Assembly (NCBI GenBank): GCA_004794655.1
Contig: SMMW01000620.1
Location: 631,001 to 695,000, forward strand
Direction of reading: 5' to 3'
Length of the DNA: 64,000 nucleotides
Source: Marisa cornuarietis
Taxonomy: Eukaryota > Mollusca > Gastropoda > Architaenioglossa > Ampullariidae
Both the position numbers and the translations under genes were made by a program. The notes below the pieces were generated by a model. It had not been told where the DNA came from, ran no database searches, and saw nothing but the letters and a program-made list of their open reading frames with translations. Each line of letters opens with the position of its first letter. Position 1 is the first letter of the stretch. Below, piece by piece: positions 23,097 to 35,400 of this stretch.

Positions 23097-23912
23097 CGCG
23101 CGCGCAAATCCCCCTTCTCTCTGAGTCTTACACTTTCATTTATTCTTTCTTCCTTAAACAAAGAAATATTTATTTGTTTAGTATTTCACTTTCAGCTGAT
23201 TTGATTGATGAAGCTGGGATGAATAGAAACATTATAAAAGAAGAGTGTAGGAAAGGAAGCAAATTTTTGTGGGGCAAAGGTTATAAAACTTTAGACAATT
23301 TCAGTTTTGTGGAAACAGCGCATGGCTTTTTTCGCTAAATACATAATTTTTGTTTTAAAATACAGATGAGAGCAGAGATCCGTACGAAAATGTAAGAAGA
23401 AACTTTGCAAGTAAGTCAAATATAATACTTCGATTATAATCATTTAGTTCATTTTTCAGTTTGATTTTTTATCGTTTTCACTTTTAATTTAAAAAGTATA
23501 GTACACAGAAAAGGGACCACCATGGTCTCATAGACTGAACGAGAATATGGACATGAACGGTAACATGAGAATAACGGACGATCGCGCGGGTCTGTGTCGA
23601 TTGAATCACAATGCTCTATTTCAAGTCAGCTCTGATGCTTGCATACTAGTCTAGTGTCCTTGTATGCTACATCGAGTACGTGTTGATCGGGTCTGTTGAG
23701 AGTTACAAACAGAAGGTAATAATTACATCGAAATGTGTTATTTATTAAAATATCTTGCTATACTTATCTTTATTTCCTTCTAAATAACCACTTCTAGTGT
23801 CAGCTTCTATGATGCTTCTCTGGATGTGTCTTTTTTTACAGCTTACAGGAATGGATTGGGATATCAAATTAAACAAATTAAACAAGTAATAAAAAAACTA
23901 GAAGGAATCTGA
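15591..23912 (+). CDS. Receptor gene B: Ig-like type I membrane receptor with short YxN tail
   Basis: Complete gene model: exons 15591-15663, 16256-16633, 18636-18908, 20011-20304, 20551-20685, 23366-23410 and 23842-23912, total 1,269 nt, 422 aa, all introns phase 1. Residues 1-24 form a signal peptide. 25-150 is an N-terminal module of uncertain fold with Cys67, Cys76 and Cys100. 151-241 and 242-339 are Ig-like. About 357-376 span the membrane. The tail of about 46 residues carries PYENV (Tyr391) and YRNG (Tyr401). A dozen or so N-glycosylation sequons make the ectodomain heavily glycosylated. It is likely a cell-surface recognition receptor; the ligand is unknown. Signal exon, exon 2 and exon 3 match gene C and the membrane and tail exons match gene A, so it is probably a crossover hybrid. 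The terminal exon choice is the least certain part. AATAAA lies at 24398. Confidence 0.75.
15664..16255 (+). other. Gene B intron 1
   Basis: 592-bp intron ending in TTTGAAAAAAAATTTTCAG. Its last ~60 bp resemble window positions 1-66, showing that gene A had a matching intron. Nothing else was seen. Confidence 0.7.
16256..16633 (+). CDS. Gene B exon 2, N-terminal extracellular module
   Basis: 378 nt, phase 1-1, identical in translation to gene C exon 2. The junction codon with exon 1 is TGT (Cys25). Sequons at NYT, NIT and NIS. Conserved cysteines at residues 67, 76 and 100. Confidence 0.85.
16634..18635 (+). other. Gene B intron 2 with inserted repeat
   Basis: 2.0 kb, about 640 bp longer than gene A intron 2. 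The extra part begins near 16941 with CAGGGCCGGCGCAAGG, a hAT-like end, right after a sequence shared with gene A at 731-749. A TTTATATAGCGCAC / GCTCGTAAGGAGCATG repeat is at 17979-18019. The intron ends in an interrupted GCGT/GT tract. Identical copy at 33448-35449. Confidence 0.65.
16941..17060 (+). mobile_element. hAT-like insertion end in intron 2
   Basis: The sequence starts CAGGGCCGGCGCAAGG, the usual form of non-autonomous hAT termini, exactly where the alignment with gene A intron 2 breaks. The 3' limit and target duplication were not identified. Second copy from 33755. Confidence 0.4.
18636..18908 (+). CDS. Gene B exon 3, Ig-like domain
   Basis: 273 nt, phase 1-1, begins YSPNVTNLTVNGG. 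Cys178 (NISCSF) and the cysteine of VRCEGN form the expected intradomain pair. Identical in translation to gene C. Confidence 0.85.
20011..20304 (+). CDS. Gene B exon 4, Ig-like domain
   Basis: 294 nt, phase 1-1, intact (TGC at the position of gene A's stop, Cys292). The junction with exon 3 makes Cys242. The motif NCILTGNPPDLVLRLQLKK suggests the B and C strands of an Ig-like domain. It ends NTTF where A and C have NTSF; both are sequons. Confidence 0.85.
20551..20685 (+). CDS. Gene B exon 5, membrane span
   Basis: 135 nt, phase 1-1. Stalk, then a helix LVCGIVATVVFIAVAGTF and the basic RKVKGQR stop-transfer. Lys precedes the helix where A and C have Glu. Confidence 0.85.
20686..23365 (+). 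other. Gene B intron 5
   Basis: Duplicate of gene A intron 5, including the (CA)n tract (23052-23094) and the doubtful cassette exon (23196-23279). No other content recognised. Confidence 0.6.
23366..23410 (+). CDS. Gene B exon 6, short cytoplasmic exon
   Basis: 45 nt, phase 1-1, encodes DESRDPYENVRRNFA with a potential SH2-docking tyrosine (Tyr391, Y-E-N-V). Confidence 0.7.
23842..23912 (+). CDS. Gene B exon 7, probable terminal exon
   Basis: Enters in phase 1 after TTTTTTTACAG and stops at 23910-23912, adding 23 residues with TYRNG and a lysine-rich end. Alternatives are an acceptor 7 nt downstream and an exon at 24542-24591. Confidence 0.5.
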
Positions 23913-24591
23913 TTATTATGATGATTATATCAAACGTGTCTTTGGAAAAATGTTAAATTAACTTTTTTGCTGACTTTTTCCCCATTTTTAAGTTATTGTA
24001 ATATTTATTTCATTCATATTTTATTTACTGTATGCTAGTGCATTTAGAAAATTGCTTCATGCGTTGAAAGTTTCACAGCAGAGGAGTTCGTATTAGAATA
24101 CCAGTCGTCTTATTTAATATTTAATGGATAACACAACTTAAGACTTATGCACCTCATGGTTAAAAAAGAGAAACTGAACACTTACTGTTTTCCAAGAACT
24201 ATAAGCGTATTATTACTATGGTTTATAAGTTGCTGTTGTGTATGAGCACCGACAGACAAATTGGATATATGTGCGTGTCCATGGTATGAGAAACGAAATA
24301 CACCAACGACGCCATTCTTTGGTGAGTACAGTCAATTTTCATGGCATATATCTACCTTAAGCATAATTTCTATCCAGAATTTTCGATCAACTCCTGAAAT
24401 AAATTTCTCAAGCATATCTTTGCTTTTCTTTACTAAATATGAATCAAACGTGCTAAGGTATATTAATCAATTAATAAAAGTTTGCAAATTCCTTGTAGCA
24501 GGAAATACATGTTTACTCTAAGTATGGTTGTTTGTTGGCAGGAAATGACCTTCAACACGAAGCAATTCAAACTATAAAGGGAGAGGAATGA

Positions 24592-24951
24592 TAGAAGATA
24601 AGGAAACCAGAGTTTCCTGACAAACTCTGAGAGTGGTGTGGCATGGAGCACGCCCCGAGGTGAGATTGTGATCCACGGACTTTTAGTTCTCACTCTCATA
24701 GTGACAATCGGGTGTTTTACCGCACCTTACCAGGGGCTTTGTGCTTCATTGTGGTCAAAAGATTTAGATTTTACTATTTCCAATACGAACCCTAAGACAA
24801 AAAAAAATTGAAATAAATAAATGGTCCCATGAAAATTTTATCAGGCATATTATTCTTATCTTGATTGCATCTATTTTACGACACTCGATTTTATTCAAAT
24901 ACCTTTTTTGTAATGGTATTAAACAGTTCGGTTAATACTATATATCACTGC

Positions 24952-24983
<32 letters not shown>

Positions 24984-25939
24984 GAGGATTTATAGAGTGC
25001 CTTTCCAAAGATTTGCTCAGAGTGCTTTACATAAATCATATATAGACTAAATCATCAAATAATCATGTACTAATTCGCACAAAACATGTGCGTTCACTTT
25101 TACAACATTCAATTATACAAAAAGTAAATTACAGACACACGTTATATACGCTCATAATATGTTAGTGGCCTTAGCTATCCGACAGAAGAAAGAATGAACT
25201 GACGAACAAGTATGCAAGAGTGGACAGAAGAATAAATGAATTAATGTGGGAATGAGGGAGATGCTTGACAGACTAAGGGAAGGTGACAGCCTTCTATATA
25301 TATATCATTTATGTATAAGATGTAAAATGGTTACATATATATAAGGTACATAGATTTAAAGACGATCTAAGAGAACGACAAGCCAATAGTGCGTTGTCTA
25401 CTAACTCTTTCAGAAGTACAGACGATATAAGGACAGACGGAAATTTTATACTTTTGACTGAGAGATGCATAGTAAGGAACTGGCTTACTATTCTTCTAGT
25501 AAATAAAAGCCAGGTCTATGTAATCTAATTTTACTTTCTTCGGCAACAGAGAGACTGTTGTTTCTAAGAAGAAATCGAGAAAAGTCTGTTTCCTTGTGTT
25601 AACACTCCCTTAAGCTCTTCATACTAGGCTTATAGGCGGAGAGGACTATTTCTAAGGGAAGCCGAGTATTTAGCGTCACTGGTAAGTATACACCTAATAC
25701 ATAGCGGATAAAATTATTAAGCCTCAGACATGATTAGCCATGCAGTACAATTGCCGGCCACAGCTAACCCTTTTAAATCCCTAGCCTTATAAGTACAGTA
25801 TAAGAGCATAGTCATAATAAGACTCTTCATGTAAAATAATCAAAACTAAACTTCATTCTCATCAATGTCACAGCAAAGAAGAACCGAAAAGTATGCGTGC
25901 GTGCGTGCGTTCGTGCGTGCGTGAGTGTGTGTGCGTGCG

Positions 25940-25986
<47 letters not shown>

Positions 25987-28900
25987 TGTGTGTGGGCACA
26001 AAAATGGATGGCTTAATAGGCTTTTGATATTGGCAGTGAACGGGGATGTAAGTTGTGTACATCACCGTTTACAAGACTGCATTACACTATCACAATGTAG
26101 ATTCTTTACTACGTCAAAACCACTAATGGTTAAAATTGTCTAGTTCCACTCCAAGTGTTATAATAATGTCTTAAGTAGTTGATTTGTTGTTTTAGTATAG
26201 ACCGCTTTCGTTTCGCACAAAAGTTTATCGTAACCTATCACACTCACTTGCACACGCTAGGCATGCAATTATATTGAGTATAACACAGTCACTACAAGCA
26301 TATGATATACTGTATTGTACTTAATGGTGCAACATTTTCATTACAGTAAAGTCATCAGAGAGAATAGCTTTGACAATGACAAATCATTTTACTTAACAAG
26401 AGACGTCATTCTGTAACGGACCTAGTTTAACAGGGACGAGTTCCCCAATGTCATCTTCAACACTGGAATAGAAACAATATACTCTGATTAAAATCATCGA
26501 CATCGCCCCCACCCTCCATCTGCTTCAACTTGAGATGAAAAGAAACAGATCAGAAGAAAGAAGAGCGAGGGCAGGAGTGAGGACTGACTTCTTTGCAGGG
26601 TAGACATAAAAGTTATAGCATGAGAAAAATATATCCGCACTGAATACTTTTCTTTTTGAAGTAATAATCATAAACCCAAACACATTTGAGAAGACAGGAA
26701 GATAATTCTTCCTGATACATCAAGCTCGGGTCCAGTTAGAAGTGTGTTCTAGAACAGAGCGATGGGGCCAAGCCTGCCTGCAGGGCCGGTTCTACCTATT
26801 AGTCGAAATAGGCAGTCAACTAGGAGAGGGGGGGAGGGTAGGCAAAAATGGCCTGCTGTTTTGTTTTTTTTTAAAGATGAAGAATTTTAGGGGAAGATAT
26901 CATTTTCACAGAATGACATTAGCAGGACACCTTTCCTCTACTTGGAGACTGACAACTAGGCTAGTTCCTCAGTACATGTATTACAGGAAAACCCCATTAT
27001 TCCAGGGCGCACTTGCAGTGATCAGCTAACCAGCAGGGAAGCAGAGGGTGGACGGGGCGGAGGATAGAAAGCAGAGGAGTGGAAGAGGTGCGGCGTTGGT
27101 GGATGGGGCCTGGTCGGGGCAGACCCCTACGATGGATGGGACCACAATCCACTGATACCAAGCTCACCTTTCTTTCTTCTATCCTACTTTGGAAGACGCT
27201 CTGCACTTATGCATTGAAAACACTGCAGCTGAGATCAGGGACAACAACACTGATTTGAGTTTGCTACGAGAGTTTCTTTTGGTTATGCCAGTTGTTGTAT
27301 GCTCAACATTGTTTACACTTACGAACTTTGAACTTAGGGAACTTAGCTAATGTCACGATCGCGCTCTTAGTTAATAAGAGTGTTAAAGTCTTTAACAAAT
27401 GTTAGTAGATGTTGTGGTTTCCTGTTGTGTTTTAATTAAAAAATTGAAATGTTAAAATTCGACACAAAACAAATTATTAATAATTATTATACTGAATGTG
27501 TGTTTATATTTTATGCGTTATATACTTTGAACTAGCCTTGCCTTTGATGTTTGAATAAAGCATTCTATAAAATAACTTTATTATTAGTAGTAGTAGTCAC
27601 TGCTGATAGATGTTAGTTTTCTTATTAAACACAACAGTTGCTTCAAATATCTGCAACAACAGGTGGACGTCAAGAAGAAAATCGCATAAAGAAGGTAAGT
27701 CTACAGATATAAAATGAATATAAGGTGAAATAAAATACATTAAAGTGTAGAGCATTTTGTGTGACTTTTAAATTGTACTCACAATCTACACACAAGTGTA
27801 AACACATTCGTGCGCACATACACTGAGCCGAAACATAAAAAAGGAAGTAAAAACCTTTTCAAGCTGTATAAAGTTGAAGCCCTTTTACTCTTATTAGAGA
27901 CTTCGCATGGGCGAAATCTGTTCAAGTATGCATGTAAAGTAACGTGTTTAGATATGCTCTCAGTAAGACCTATATTTTCTGTCAGATAAGAATTTTCAGT
28001 ATAAAGCTGATAAGTGTTCATATGATCAGATTTTACGCTGCGTGAATCACTCCTTAGAATTCCATACAGTTATAACAGGAAGTGTTGCCAAGATTTCAAA
28101 AGCCATGAACTAGGAAAGCGAAACTGGGAGAAATATGAGTCAGTTTTTACTTGTGGAAAATCTTCAGTTTAAGGTTGAATACACACTTCCTACTTGGTTT
28201 TCATGTGTCTCTCTGCTTCTATTACCTCTTGAAACGTGTCGATGTCCTGATTACTAAATCATCTTGTTCACTAAATAACTAAAAATTGCTTGTTCAATCT
28301 TTTCCTTGTGACTCTAAGATGAATGAACACATCGATCGCACCCTGGCTACTACTGAAAGCTAATTTTAGATCTACAGAAGTAAAACATTTAACACTGGGA
28401 GGGAGGGAGAGACAGACATCAGTGGAAAAAAGAAGACAAACTGAGACTAAGTCAACTGATATAGTAATATTAGATTTCTTTGTCTCTGTCGACACACAAG
28501 GGGTAAGAAAAAACACTTTGTGCAAGAAAAGGAAATTGTGCTTCACTGGTTGAAGGAAAAAGCTTTTTTCAAAATTAAATCAAACCTAAATACAGATATA
28601 GAGTTAATAAAATAGTTTAGAACGCGTTTCACAAGGCTCGTATCCTGTTCGATTACCAGGTCGTGCTGAGGGGCCCATACCCAACGTTTCATCTTTCACA
28701 AGCAACATCAACAAGGAAGGGAAAACCAAGACTACAAGATGGCATGTTGGATAGTTTTAAAGAGCAGGACAAATAAGTGAATACAATATGTGTGAATATA
28801 GATAAGAAACAAACATAGTGATTACCGGCAAAGCAGCTACTTAGCCAGCTACCTGTGTTAAAGTAAACACGAAAGTCAGCAATGATGTATGTGTCTGTAA

Positions 28901-29168
28901 TAGATCGGCGCTTGCCACCGTAGGACTTGACAGTATGACATGTATTGTTGAATATTAGACACATTTTGTCACAGTCAGTGCGAGAAAGTCAATTAATACT
29001 AAACGTAGTTTCTATAAGCATGTGATACAAAGATTATTCTTGGTCTTAAGAACTCGTCGACAGCATCTTATTGCATTGGTAGACGAGTAAGAACATCAAA
29101 ACTGATAATATTACAAACTAGATGGTTAGAGAGCTACAAACGAGCCAATAAAGTAATAGACACACACA

Positions 29169-29218
<50 letters not shown>

Positions 29219-32200
29219 ATTTTATTATTTATTGTATAATACTCTACCGCTTTTTGAATGCTCACGAAATTTCACAGAATATCTTTTTCGTTTCTTTAAA
29301 TGTTATACACTATGGTTGGCGAATAATTTTCCAAAGCAGCTGTATTAACGTTCATTCTCCAAACTAAATAAAGAGTTTAAAAGACCTATGTGTTAACTGT
29401 GTCTACAGTCAAATTATTTGTACCACATGACGTGTTTGCAAGTATGTTTTTGTGTATATCAGAAATAGAATGTTTGTATTGTCACGTTTATTATTTTTTT
29501 CTGTCACCGCAATGATTTACTTGTTGGGCATGCATTTGTCGACTGAACAAAGTTTTGGCCAAAACACAGTCACAGATATTAATACTCGAGTGTTACAAGG
29601 AGAAGCGAAGTATTGAAGATCAACAATCGAGAACAAATCTACATAACGACGGTAAGGGAATAGACAATTGTTTAATACGATAAGAAAAATTGAAGCGAAC
29701 ACAGCAGGCAGAAGGAAAATGTGGAAGACGCTGTACAATTCAGCATTTTCATATAATTATCACAGATGCTTTAAAGTGCATCTCCCCCCTCAAGCTTTAT
29801 GCGCTTACTTTACAATATTTTATATATATATATATACATGATTAATCGAGGAACAAAGAATCATCTCAGTCAGAAATGTATTATTAACGCAGCGTTCGTG
29901 TAGATATAATGTACGAAGCATTGCAAAAACAGACCACACCACAAGTAAGTGACTACAGAATTGCAGATGTCTGAAAGAAAGACTGTCAGTAACAGCGACA
30001 ATGTGTGTTAATAACATAAGCTGCTCACGACGAAAGGGTGGAATGTGAGTATTGTAAATAAAAAGGGAGAACAGTTCACTATAGAGGTAAGAAAACAGGA
30101 TCTCAGACTAACCACAATGTAAGCTGTACTAGTAATGTTAATAAATAAAAAAGGTTATTTCCCATGCCAAGACTTCCAACGACCAGTTCAGGTAAAGGGA
30201 GAAAACTCTTCTGCCTTGATAAGGAAGTATATTGATTCACTGTAATTAGTTTTTATCTCCGTATAGATTAAATGCAGTCCATTAACAGCACACCCTATAC
30301 TCTATACTCTATACTCCCCTCTGAAAAATCGACCTTACCCAAGCCGACCCTCGTTCCCCTCTGTTCAATGACGTCAACCGACCGATGACTTTCGTTAATC
30401 TTGACAAAAAAAGCTTTGTTAGTTGATTACTCCGAGTCGATATCACTGCTTTTTACCCTAAAGTGTTTATTGCTGGTTTGGTCCTCACCATCTTTTCCTC
30501 ATTGCCTATATAAATTTTTCCTTAGTAAATTTATGCTATAGCCTCTGTTTTATTTAAATTTCATTACTACATGGGTCATCTTCCTTCCTGAAAAAATTAA
30601 ACCAACCCGCTAATAAGAAATACCAGACATATTTCCTCTTAATGAGCAAACCCGAAGCAAAAGGAATTAAATATGAAGTACTGTAAATAATAAATATGAA
30701 AAATACATTCCAATATTAACTATTATTATGCAAAGATTTTATTATATATGTCGCTGTTAACATTAAACAAATATTAGTTTGATACTAACCTTAAAACTGC
30801 CACTGAAGCACAAACTTTAATTTTAGTTCTCATTACTTGATCTCTCAAATATTAGCTCAGGTCTTCACGCGAATTTGGTTCCATTTTTGACATCTTCCTG
30901 TCTTACTGTTTCTCTTTGTAGTATGACTTGTCAAGCTATGTCTTATAGAAAACGTGAGAGAGGACTAACTTGTACGGCTTTACAGAACGATCTAATGCTT
31001 GGAAAAAATTTCTTTAATCTGAAAGTTGCAAGATCTTGACAATCCACAATTAAACGCTATTGTAAGATATATAGACTATAACACGGACGTGTATAGGTGG
31101 ACAGACGACTGTCTGCCGAGACCAACGCTTTGCCTCTTGCAAACTACTGCACTCTTAGTCTCGGCGAGCTTCGACAATGAATATGAATAAACCGGAAGGT
31201 TTTTTTGCACGAAAGTCTCGTTCTAACCGTTAACTCAAAAAAGTCGTCTGCATCAGTCCATATCTGCTTACCACGTGCTGTAGGCGCCTCTCCACGCTCA
31301 CGCCAGGCTGAGGCAAACGCATAAAACTTAAGCCCCGGCGACTGGCACTGGTGGTAATGCAGAATGATCCACAACAATCTGAACCACTAGAACATTTTTT
31401 TCCAAGTGAATAATTGAAGTGCTCGACTTCCCCATTCTCGAAGGTAGCGCCGGAAGTTGCTAAAACCCGATGCGCGAACGCAACCGGTTTTCGCGCTTTC
31501 CAGCGCAGACGGCCAAGCTGCTACTCCACTAGTAATGTGACTCCATGCATTATAGTTAACTCTCTTGGTTTGAAAGGCCACGATCGTGGCTTTGCCGGGT
31601 AGCACGGACAAGGCAATTTTCATTACTTTTTATTGCAAAGTTCAAGTTTTCTCTTTTCCAAAAATGTATAGGTTTCTTGGTCTAATGTTTGTCTCAGAGC
31701 AGCAATAATAAAAAACAAACTTCACCCACTGTCGTCTTCGCAGTCTTCAGTTATAAGCCAGTCATTGTAATGTTCATTTTTATCTTGAACCAAGAGGGTT
31801 AAACCTCGCTTCCGACTAAATTTAAGAGGTAGGACCTTTATATAAAATTTCAAACACCTTTAACCCTCACATGAAGGTGTTTCATCTCACTGTAAATAAT
31901 AAAAGCCAAAATTAAAACGGTAAGAGTCAGTTATAATCTGAAATGACTGACCTGGCGATAAATAAAAACCGTCTTCCTCGAAACCTACAAAAAGCTGTTA
32001 ACTGCTGGAAAAAATAATTTCAGCATATAGGACTAGAGAAAAAAAATCATTTGAATGAGTTAAATCAAATGAGTTAAAAATATCTGTAAAGCAATAAACA
32101 AAGGATAGACTATCTGAAGGTGAAAAAAAGCAGAAAGAAGACGAGTTCTCTTTCTCTTGATTTGTCTTGTAACTTAGAATAAAAGAAGTGCAGGCACATA

Positions 32201-32404
32201 CCACATTACCGCTGGTAGATTCTTATTCTACAATGACCATAATGTGAAACACAGACATAATGTGGTTGATCTGCAATAAAATATACACGGAAACTGAAGC
32301 TTAAGATGGCTGGATGGTTGGGCGAGCTTTGGCATCCTGTGATAATATTCCGGTTATAACTTCATTGACAGTTGTGTAAAACAACTAGACCTTAGAGATT
32401 CGCC
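24592..32404 (+). other. Spacer between genes B and C
   Basis: Near-identical repeat of the A-B spacer, with the same repeat modules and GC-richer block (about 31094-31629). No intact gene seen. AATAAA at 24398, just upstream, could serve gene B polyadenylation. Confidence 0.6.
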
Positions 32405-32477
32405 ATGAACACTTTCAAGGTTTCCTGTGCATGTTTGACTCTTCTCACGCTGACAAAAGGAGCGCTTTTGCTGACCT
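32405..32477 (+). CDS. Gene C exon 1, signal peptide
   Basis: Identical to gene B exon 1; ends in phase 1. Confidence 0.85.
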
Positions 32478-35400
32478 GTAAGTAGTGACTATGACAATCT
32501 AATCTTCTTTGCATATTAGTTTTAATTAGAAGTTCTAGTAACGAAAGTGTCGCCGATCATTAAGGCAATTAATGTTATCAAAACTAATTATTTTATTCAA
32601 GATGTAGTGATAGAAAAACTTGCAAAACTTATTCGAAAATTTATTTTGAAATGAAATGATTAAAATGATAAGAGTGCACAATATTCTGACACGAATGATT
32701 ATTAATATTATTTTTAGTCATAACTTTCTTTACAGTGTTTAGATTTTTAACGGAGCTTTACGCATTCTTGATCTACATGACACAAGTAACTTACTGTGAC
32801 CAATGCTTTAAAACTTGTCTTTTGTTTTAGCCCCTGGAACTGACTCCCGATGGTGATATTCCTGTATATGCACAGAACATATTTTTTTCTGAAAGCACAA
32901 AGTTTTTTTCCCTTTAATAACCTACTATATATGATACTGCTGTGTCGTCCGCAGTCTTGCTTTTCTTTGGCTATCGCATATTGAAATAAAAATCTTTCAC
33001 CATTACATTTACTGAAACATTCCAGATATTCTTTTTTAATTATGGTACTGTTTGAAAAAAAATTTTCAGGTGGGTTTTCTGACTTTACCGAAATCCTGCG
33101 TAAAGAAGAATATGGTTCTTTCAATATCAACTACACCATCAACATTACGGCAAGTACAGATGTTGCAGACACATTTAACGCTGACTATATGGTTTGTGAA
33201 GGAAACTCTGTGAAAAGTGCATGTATATTTATTCACGACAAAGACTTTAGCAGCGAGTTTAAGAAGGATTTGAGTGTAAAGACAGGAGTCACCTGCTACT
33301 GGGAACAACGACACGTGAGCAGCTCTGTGGTGGCTTTAGACATCAACATTTCTCAGGTCGTCACGAGGTCACTGAGTGCAGTGATATTCTCCACTGCCAG
33401 AGGTGGGATTCCCAAACCAACACGACTGATACACGTTGAGGTGTTGTGTAAGTAATAATAAGTATTTAACTATATTATGTTCTTTAAAAGTGTTTATACA
33501 TTAATGTCACTATCATAGGTACAAAGGGTGCCTTTTAAGAGCAGTAATAAAAATTATTTTTATATCTGGTTGATAAGTATATGTGTAATATATTTGTTGT
33601 TTACCAGATACGATGTAGAGTATCAAATGGAATACTTTGTATTTTTTGTAGCTTAAACACGACAGACGGTTGTTGTGTAAATTTTCTCCATCTGGGTGCT
33701 TTTAATTTTTGTACAGAACGCACGAACGTACGCAAACAAACACAATGGCACGCGCAGGGCCGGCGCAAGGCTGTGCTGCTCTCTAGGCAAACGCTAAATA
33801 CTGAGCCACCTCTCTTCTCCCTCAAAAGTGAACAATTTATCAGCAAAAGTATTGGAATAATTATACGTCTAATCTTAACTCTAGTTTCTTAACTCAAAAT
33901 TTAAACAATTAACTTAGGCGTACATATTACCATTCATGCATGTCGTGGTCTGTCTCAGGACTTATCAGATTTGCATTCGCGAGGACACATGCAGCCAAAA
34001 TATTAAGCAGTCATTCCACAAGTTAAGAGACAATGACAATTTTTGACAAACATGTATAACCTAGTTTAATGTGCATCACGAGTAACATTCCTTCCTTCCA
34101 CACAATAGCAGTGGCGAGCTTATCCACTCATGATTTTTCCGTTGGCGTCCCGCCTACAGACCTCACCAAGCCCTTCTCTTCTCTTGCCTGTCTCAACATA
34201 CCGGTATTGTGCGTTCTTAAATTCTATTGTAACGCTGGACCTGATATTTACATTCGCCTATATTACTTCAACTTAAGTGTTTTTATCCTCGTCGGGAGAT
34301 TATTTTATACTTCTTTATTCGGGATGTGGTATTTGTAAAAAAAAATTAAAATGATCCTCCAGCTGCTTCTACCCTCTATCGACTATTCACCGTCTTCTGT
34401 CAAATGTTGCAGCACATAGGAAGATGTAGATAACAAGACACGCATTAGTCTGATGTGGGAGTGAAAAAATGAGTTTATTTTATATGTGTTTCAGTTTTTT
34501 TAGCGTTCTTCTCATGTTCGCTCTTCTTTGGATGGCAGCGCCGTTTTTGAGCCTTTCTTATTCTAGAGTTCCAGCAGGCAGAAGATATTTACACAAAGCA
34601 GGGCGAAGAAAACTAGTAGTAGTAGTAAGTAGTAGTCGCTGAATAAGGTCACGAAATGACAAACTCCCTAAGTAGCTGTAGTCCCGGAGGCAACATGGAG
34701 TTCCCTTTTAGATGTAGTCACATTACAATCACTGACACACGGGACGCACGGACCGTATGTCCATACCTACAACAATATTAATACACCACGTGATTTATAT
34801 AGCGCACACTTACGCTCGTAAGGAGCATGCTCTTAGCCCTTGAGACAAGAACGAGACATGGGCAACATACGAAGGATACGAGGGATAAGCAGCAGTACTG
34901 ATTACTTAGATGACTGATAAAAGACACATAGAAAAAAACTAATCGTGTAATAAGAACTAAGGTTATCGTGATTCTGCAGAAGGAAGTTTGAAGATGGACT
35001 AACACCTTGTGGACTGTTGTTATGAGTAATGCCCACGACGGGTCATATAAACGTTGGTCACTTATGCGTTACATTTATATACATGCTTTCGTTCTTAAAT
35101 TAAGTTCATTCTTATATTAACAATTGATAATGAAGCAAGTTGGTCACACGAAACTACACAGAAAAAAATCGTACATAAACCCTCAAAATTATCAACTGAT
35201 TCTATCTATAATAATACATTGATGCATCATAATAATCATCCAAATAATTCAACATATAAAAATCTTTACCTTGATTAGGTGAGTGGTTGATGAAGCTTCT
35301 ATTCATCTGACATTCATAAAAAAATGACGCATATGCACACATCATTTGGGGTGTTATTATGTTCTTCTTCTGTCATATTTTAATGTAGCATGCGTATGCG

